Assembly: GCA_050633625.1 (NCBI GenBank)
Contig: JBOEGW010000007.1
Coordinates: 124,001 to 188,000, forward strand
Direction: 5' to 3'
Length of the DNA: 64,000 nucleotides
Source: JBOEGW01 sp050633625
GTDB taxonomy: Bacteria > Pseudomonadota > Alphaproteobacteria > Rhodobacterales > Rhodobacteraceae
Shown here: positions 59,642-64,000 of the stretch, piece by piece
How the letters are laid out: each line of letters begins with the position of its first letter
How positions within the stretch are numbered: the first letter of the stretch is position 1
Notes under the pieces: generated by a model
What the model was told of the DNA's origin: nothing
Database searches by the model: none
Seen by the model: the letters and a program-made list of their open reading frames with translations, nothing else
Position numbers and translations under genes: made by a program

Positions 59642-61728
59642 GCACGCGCCCCGAAATCCTGTTTCCGCTTTTTGCCAATCTGACAGGGCTGGCTGGCGTG
59701 GGCGAAAAAACCGCCAAGAGCTTTGAAGGACTTGGCATCACAACCCCGCGTGACCTGTTGTTTTCACTGCCTTATTCGGGGGTTGATCGCAGTTTTCGGG
59801 CGTCAGTAAGCGAGGTTGAGCCTCCGGGCGTGTGCACGGTCGAGGTCGAGATTGGTCGTCACATCGCGGCCCGGTCGCGCAGCGCACCCTACCGCGTGGA
59901 GGTCACGGATGCCTTGACCACGTTCCAGTTGGTGTTTTTCCATGCCAATGCGGATTGGTTGAGCAAACAACTCCCCACCGGCCAACGGCGCGTTGTGTCC
60001 GGCAAGATTGAGCATTTTGACGGGATCGCCCAAATGGTTCACCCGGATCATATTTTGCCTGTGCATGAACGCGATCACATTCCGGCCTTTGAGCCTGTCT
60101 ACCATCTGACAGCGGGCGTCACGCAAAAAGTGATGATGCGCGCGGTGGGCGATGTTTTGACTCGCAGCCAGCCCCTCAAAGAATGGATAGACCCAAGCCT
60201 GAAAGAGCAAGAAAACTGGCCCGATTGGCAAGACGCTGTGATGCATGCCCATACGCCGCGCACCCTTTCAGACCTAAGCGCAGATGCCGCCGCGCGCCGC
60301 CGATTGGCCTATGACGAGTTTTTTGCGCATCAACTCACGCTCGCCCTGGCGCGCGCCCAAGTGCGGCGCGCAAAAGGTCGTGCCAGCCTTGGCACCTCAG
60401 ACCTGCAAGCGCGCGTGCGCGCCGCCCTTCCGTATGCGCCCACCACGGCACAAGAGCGCGCGATCAGAGAAATCAGCGGCGATATGGCAAGCGGGTATCG
60501 CATGAACCGGCTTCTTCAGGGCGATGTGGGCGCGGGGAAAACTCTTGTCGCTTTTATGGCATTGCTCATCGCGGTGGAGGCTGGCGGGCAGGGGGTCATG
60601 ATGGCGCCGACCGAAATCCTTGCGCGCCAACACCTCGCCGCGTTGCGCCCATTGGCCGAGGAGGCCCGCGTCACCGTCGAAATCCTGACGGGGCGCGATA
60701 AGGGCAAGGAGCGCCAAGCCAAGCTTGACGCGCTCAAATCTGGCGCGATCCACATCTTGGTTGGCACCCATGCTGTGTTTCAAGACGATGTGCACTACCA
60801 CGATTTGCGCCTTGCAATTGTAGATGAACAGCACCGCTTTGGCGTCAATGAGCGGATGCGACTTGGCGCGAAAGGCACGGCTTCTGATGTGTTGGTCATG
60901 ACAGCGACGCCCATTCCCCGCTCACTGTCCTTGGCCCAATACGGCGATATGGACGTGTCGATTTTGGACGAAAAGCCGCCCGGACGCCTGCCAATCAAGA
61001 CCGCTTCCGTCCCCACTGAACGTCTTGGTGAGGTGGTTGAGCATTTGCGATCTGCCCTGCGCGATGGGCGGCAGGCCTATTGGGTCTGCCCGCTTGTGGA
61101 GGAAAGCGAGGTGAGCGAGCTGACCGCAGCTGAAGATCGGTTCAAACATTTGCGCGCCGCTTTGGGCGAGGGGCGCGTTGGTTTGGTGCATGGGCAAATG
61201 CCGCCCGCTGAGAAAGACGCGGCGATGGCAGCGTTTCAGCGCGGCGAAACGCAAGTGCTGGTCGCCACAACCGTCATTGAGGTGGGTGTCGACGTGCCCA
61301 ACGCAACAATTATGGTGATTGAACGTGCGGAACATTTCGGGCTTGCACAGCTGCACCAATTGCGAGGTCGGGTCGGGCGCGGCACGGCGGCTTCGACCTG
61401 TTTGTTGCTCTATCAAGCCCCTCTGACACAAGGCGGACAAAGGCGCCTCGGCGTGCTGCGCGACACGGAAGACGGCTTTCGGATTGCGGAGGAAGATATG
61501 CAGATGCGCGGCGCGGGTGATCTCATTGGCACAGCGCAATCAGGTGTCCCACGGTTTCAAATCGCAGATCTGGAAACCCAAACGTCCCTGATGGCCGTGG
61601 CGCAAAAAGACGCGCGCAAGCTGCTCAATGACGACCCAACCCTCACTTCCGCGCGTGGCGAGGCCGCTCGTATTCTGCTCTGGCTCATGAAACAGGACGA
61701 GGGAATTCGTTTAATTTCAGTGGGTTGA
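59638..61728 (+). CDS. recG: ATP-dependent DNA helicase RecG
   Basis: The product is 696 residues. The wedge OB domain covers about 55-150. Helicase motifs are clear: Walker A GDVGAGKT with Lys301, DEQH box (IVDEQHRFG) typical of RecG and Mfd, TATPIPRSL, VATTVIEVGVDVPNAT and QLRGRVGRG. It remodels stalled forks and Holliday junctions. It is translationally coupled to ligA. A 10-bp direct repeat follows its stop. Confidence 0.97.
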   Translation: MSTRPEILFPLFANLTGLAGVGEKTAKSFEGLGITTPRDLLFSLPYSGVDRSFRASVSEVEPPGVCTVEVEIGRHIAARSRSAPYRVEVTDALTTFQLVFFHANADWLSKQLPTGQRRVVSGKIEHFDGIAQMVHPDHILPVHERDHIPAFEPVYHLTAGVTQKVMMRAVGDVLTRSQPLKEWIDPSLKEQENWPDWQDAVMHAHTPRTLSDLSADAAARRRLAYDEFFAHQLTLALARAQVRRAKGRASLGTSDLQARVRAALPYAPTTAQERAIREISGDMASGYRMNRLLQGDVGAGKTLVAFMALLIAVEAGGQGVMMAPTEILARQHLAALRPLAEEARVTVEILTGRDKGKERQAKLDALKSGAIHILVGTHAVFQDDVHYHDLRLAIVDEQHRFGVNERMRLGAKGTASDVLVMTATPIPRSLSLAQYGDMDVSILDEKPPGRLPIKTASVPTERLGEVVEHLRSALRDGRQAYWVCPLVEESEVSELTAAEDRFKHLRAALGEGRVGLVHGQMPPAEKDAAMAAFQRGETQVLVATTVIEVGVDVPNATIMVIERAEHFGLAQLHQLRGRVGRGTAASTCLLLYQAPLTQGGQRRLGVLRDTEDGFRIAEEDMQMRGAGDLIGTAQSGVPRFQIADLETQTSLMAVAQKDARKLLNDDPTLTSARGEAARILLWLMKQDEGIRLISVG

Positions 61729-61731
61729 AAT

Positions 61732-61750
61732 AAATGTTCTCAAATGTTCT
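61732..61750. repeat. Direct repeat AAATGTTCT, 10-bp period
   Basis: AAATGTTCT occurs at 61732-61740 and again at 61742-61750, one DNA helical turn apart, just after the recG stop and upstream of the 40-aa gene. GAACA copies follow at 61785-61809 (GAGAACAAAG, AAAGAACAAA). This resembles parts of alphaproteobacterial LexA sites (GTTC-N7-GTTC), but the spacing is 6 rather than 7. Confidence 0.5.
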
Positions 61751-61850
61751 AAATTTCTCTTTACAAGCTGCCCGCCTATATGAGAACAAAGAGTTAACAA
61801 AAGAACAAACAGCGCACAAACAGCGCCCACCCATTGAGCAGGAGAACATC

Positions 61851-61973
61851 ATGATCAAGGACATCCGATCCGTTTTGGCCCGATCCTCGCAAACCATCTG
61901 GCAAGATATTGCTGGAGGCACAGCGCTGATGGTGTTCCTTCTGGCGGCGCTTCACTTGCCCGGCACCCTTTAA
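61851..61973 (+). CDS. Small membrane protein, 40 residues
   Basis: The product is 40 residues. AGCAGGAGAACATC precedes the ATG, a good ribosome site. The N-terminal half is amphipathic (MIKDIRSVLARSSQTIWQDI) and the second half is one membrane helix (GGTALMVFLLAALHLPGTL). A rho-independent terminator lies 130 bp downstream. Nothing about its function is known to me. The ribosome site, helix and terminator support a real transcript. Confidence 0.65.
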   Translation: MIKDIRSVLARSSQTIWQDIAGGTALMVFLLAALHLPGTL

Positions 61974-62103
61974 TTTCTGTTTCTGCCCGTGGATTTCTGG
62001 TCCCACGCATCCTGTCCCCACTGATGCCGGTGCGTATGCACCACTTGCCTGTCCTGCTTTTTGCCTCATTCCTTGCCGGACACGACCCGAAATCCGCTTA
62101 CTC

Positions 62104-62138
62104 CCGCCGCAGCCTCGTGCTTGCGGCGGCTTTTTTTT
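62104..62138 (+). terminator. Rho-independent terminator
   Basis: CCGCCGCA (62104-62111) pairs with TGCGGCGG (62122-62129) around a 10-nt loop and is followed by CTTTTTTTT. It lies 130 bp downstream of the 40-aa gene. The stretch between (61974-62103) holds only short hairpins such as GGTGC-GTAT-GCACC. Confidence 0.9.
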
Positions 62139-62220
62139 GCGCATGTGCCAGTGATCCGCCACGAGGCTTGTCATGCAAGAAAAGACGGGGATACTGAGCG
62201 CATTCATGAGGACTTGAAAT

Positions 62221-63390
62221 TTGACAAATCCGCTATCAGACGTGCGCAGCTGGCTTTACCATATTGGTGGTCTGACCGGCGATGAACTTGCTGCCATAGG
62301 GGCGCATGGTGCGGATTTGGTCGTGGTGGATCAGGCCGATGATGCGTTGATCGCATTCACCCCAGCGCAGGTTCAAGAGATGCGCGGCGCGGGCGGCAAG
62401 CAGGTGATTTCGTACCTGTCGATCGGAGAAGCCGAGACATACAGGCCCTATTGGGACGCAAGTTGGGACCATACACCGCCCGCCTGGCTCGGCGCGACGA
62501 ACCCTGAGTGGGACGGGAACGTGAAAGTCGCTTACTGGGAGCAGGCTTGGCAGGACATCGTCTTTGACATGGTAGACGACATTGTGGACGCCGGATTTGA
62601 CGGGCTTTATCTCGATATTATTGATGCTTACTATTACTGGGAGGAGACGGCCCCGCATCTAGACCCCGATCATTATCGCGCTTTGATGATTGATTTCGTC
62701 GCTGCGATTAAGGCGCGCGCTGAGGCGCGCCAAGCGGACAATGGTGAGGCTGGCGCGGATTTCGCGATCATTGGTCAGAACGGTGAAGACTTGGCCGAAT
62801 TCCCCGAATACCTCAGCGTGATCGACGGGATCGGAAAAGAAGATTTGTATTTTTACTACCCGAATGGGGAGTCAGAGGCATTTGGCGCGGTGCCAGAAGG
62901 CTGGCTTTCTGGGTCGCAGACCCTTTTGACACTCGCGCATGACGCCGATGTGGAGATTTTTGTTGTTGAATATGTACCTGAGGTAAATCTTTCGGAGTCG
63001 ATCCCGACCTTGCAGGATGAGCTCATATTTCTGAAGGAAATCGACGCGCCGCTCTATCTGACAGATACCCGCGCTTTGGACGAAATTGACCTGTCGTTCA
63101 ACACAGAGGGTATCAACCTCGACCTGTTGCCGCCAGAAGATCTGGCAACGGCAATGACGGATGTTTTGTCCGATCTGATCGTTAAACTGGGCGCACACCC
63201 CGACGCGCAACACGATCCGTCAGCCAACAGGCTTGTGCTCCCGCCTTTTGCGCTTGATGAATACCGGCCACGAGACATTACCGGCCTTGCACCCGATGTC
63301 GCGGCTCACAGGATAGGCAGCGACAGCGGGCAGGGCGCGACGCCGCTCGACTTTGCTTCGCTCGAACACCTCGATACCTTCGTCTTTTAA
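62221..63390 (+). CDS. GH114-like TIM-barrel protein
   Basis: The product is 389 residues and starts at TTG behind GAGGAC. The pattern is that of glycoside hydrolase family 114 / TM1410-like proteins: WLYHIGGLTG at the first strand, VISYLSIGEAETYRPYWD, DIVDAGFDGLYLDIIDAYYYW, QNGEDLAEF and FVVEYV. The acidic residues in the SIGEAE and GLYLDIID strands are the candidate catalytic pair. Related enzymes cleave alpha-1,4-polygalactosamine. No signal peptide is visible, which is odd for such an enzyme; non-classical or type I secretion is possible. Its 3' end overlaps the next, convergent gene by 4 bp. Confidence 0.78.
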   Translation: MTNPLSDVRSWLYHIGGLTGDELAAIGAHGADLVVVDQADDALIAFTPAQVQEMRGAGGKQVISYLSIGEAETYRPYWDASWDHTPPAWLGATNPEWDGNVKVAYWEQAWQDIVFDMVDDIVDAGFDGLYLDIIDAYYYWEETAPHLDPDHYRALMIDFVAAIKARAEARQADNGEAGADFAIIGQNGEDLAEFPEYLSVIDGIGKEDLYFYYPNGESEAFGAVPEGWLSGSQTLLTLAHDADVEIFVVEYVPEVNLSESIPTLQDELIFLKEIDAPLYLTDTRALDEIDLSFNTEGINLDLLPPEDLATAMTDVLSDLIVKLGAHPDAQHDPSANRLVLPPFALDEYRPRDITGLAPDVAAHRIGSDSGQGATPLDFASLEHLDTFVF

Positions 63391-64000
63391 GGCGTATAGG
63401 CCAGTCGAAGCCCCCCCCAATGCTGGCCCTTCACAATGATGGGCGCCGAAAGGTCTTTCATCATCACAAACGTCCCGCCGCCCATATCACGGCGGTACAC
63501 TTGCAACAGAAACGGCTCTGTATTGCGCCCTGCCTTTAGCCCCACTCGATCATCAAAAATCCGGCGGTTCCGGCAATGTGCGGCGTTCCAAACGGGATCA
63601 GCGCTTTGAGGTTGCGAAAACTTTTGATTGTGTGTGGGCAAGTATCCGTTCATGTCGAGCGCGGCGCAAAACACCACGTTTGGCGCAAACCGCGCGGCCG
63701 CCTCTTGCACCAAAGGAAACACCTGATCGGTCAGTTCAGTAAAGGGCGCCATGACTTGCGGCGGGTTACTGCCTTCAATCGGGCGATAGCGCCGATCCAT
63801 CAATTGGTCCAACGTGATCTGACCAGCGTCAATCGCATTTTCCAAGGCCAGACTGAGCGCAGCCGCATCCTCCTGAACACGCTCGATATATTTCCGATCC
63901 GCCGATACGCCTCCTAATGCAACGGTCTGCTGCACGATGGTTTCTGAGCGGTCCACAAGCGCATGAACTTGACGAGTGGTGTCATTAAGACCATGGGCGA
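63387..64000 (-). CDS. C-terminal part of a sensory/chemotaxis-type protein (runs off the window)
   Basis: The frame is open from the right edge to the stop at 63387; about 204 residues are visible and the 5' end is outside. A helical stretch (HGLNDTTRQVHALVDRSETI) leads to a globular domain with the segments NGYLPTHNQKFSQPQ, RNRRIFDDRVGLKAGRNTEP, LLQVYRRDMGGGTFVMMKDL and a final HWGGLRLAY. I recall this C-terminus from methyl-accepting-chemotaxis-like proteins of Rhodobacterales, in which a sensor-like domain sits after the helical region. The part shown has no signalling motif, so the call rests on this resemblance. Confidence 0.65.
   Translation of the reverse strand, partial: AHGLNDTTRQVHALVDRSETIVQQTVALGGVSADRKYIERVQEDAAALSLALENAIDAGQITLDQLMDRRYRPIEGSNPPQVMAPFTELTDQVFPLVQEAAARFAPNVVFCAALDMNGYLPTHNQKFSQPQSADPVWNAAHCRNRRIFDDRVGLKAGRNTEPFLLQVYRRDMGGGTFVMMKDLSAPIIVKGQHWGGLRLAYTP

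Noticed and set aside
61743..61800. LexA (SOS) operator
   Set aside because: GTTC copies are 6 bp apart, not 7, and GAAC-N7-TAAC has a mismatch; noted as a repeat only.

Overview
This window reads as a chromosomal segment of an alphaproteobacterium, most likely a marine Rhodobacterales (Roseobacter-group) species. The indicators are an ALAS-type hemA (C4 haem pathway), a sciP-ctrA pair with a CtrA half-site, an RNase E with a large acidic insertion in its S1 domain, DUF4167, DUF1499 and SciP (DUF1153) proteins, and the order pyrH-frr-uppS-cdsA-dxr-rseP-bamA-ompH-fabZ. Gene density is high and many starts overlap the preceding stop by 4 bases (ATGA or GTGA). I see no prophage, insertion sequence, rRNA operon or CRISPR array. 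The genus is not determined.

Layout. 1-1006: 5' part of an unrecognised membrane protein, tRNA-Val(TAC), two identical tRNA-Asp(GTC) genes and a 24-bp tandem repeat. 1.2-12.4 kb: glycosyltransferase, M20 dipeptidase, a secreted protein, hemA with a Crp/Fnr-like site, a RodZ-like protein, ispG, a DsbA-like protein, an aminotransferase, a cell-wall amidase and a methyltransferase. 12.5-18.9 kb: PBP1A, a structured leader, rne with its terminator, and tusA. 18.9-24.9 kb: ccdA, a membrane hydrolase-like protein coupled to a cytochrome P450, an iron-binding protein behind an iron-type operator, a broken cysteine-repeat gene and mazG. 25-29 kb: speB-DUF1499, prfA-prmC and DUF4167. 29-36.5 kb: peroxide defence (peroxiredoxin, catalase, OxyR), lipA-thioesterase, a GyrI-like protein, a dihaem cytochrome c, a 59-aa protein, hpt and a COQ10/RatA-type protein. 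36.5-44.5 kb: xerD, two unrecognised proteins, aroK-aroB, ssb, a lytic transglycosylase, an AraC regulator and miaA.

44.6-54.3 kb is a long envelope and translation cluster: UMP kinase, ribosome recycling, undecaprenyl diphosphate synthesis, CDP-diacylglycerol, MEP isoprenoid synthesis, the site-2 protease, BamA, an OmpH/Skp-like chaperone and FabZ. It stops at an array of 31-bp GC-rich palindromic repeats, where lpxA would be expected in related genomes. 54.5-64 kb: a secreted duplicated-motif protein, mnmA, sciP, ctrA, ligA-recG, a 40-aa membrane protein, a GH114-like TIM-barrel protein and the C-terminal part of a sensory protein that runs off the window.

Most of the window is core metabolism and envelope biology. 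The parts most worth a second look are the hydrolase-P450 pair, the iron-operator promoter beside a multiply interrupted pseudogene, the GC-rich repeats, the tandem repeat that supplies the 3' end of the methyltransferase gene, the paired-hairpin rne leader, and four small proteins of 40-59 residues. All family calls come from reading motifs; no database search was made.
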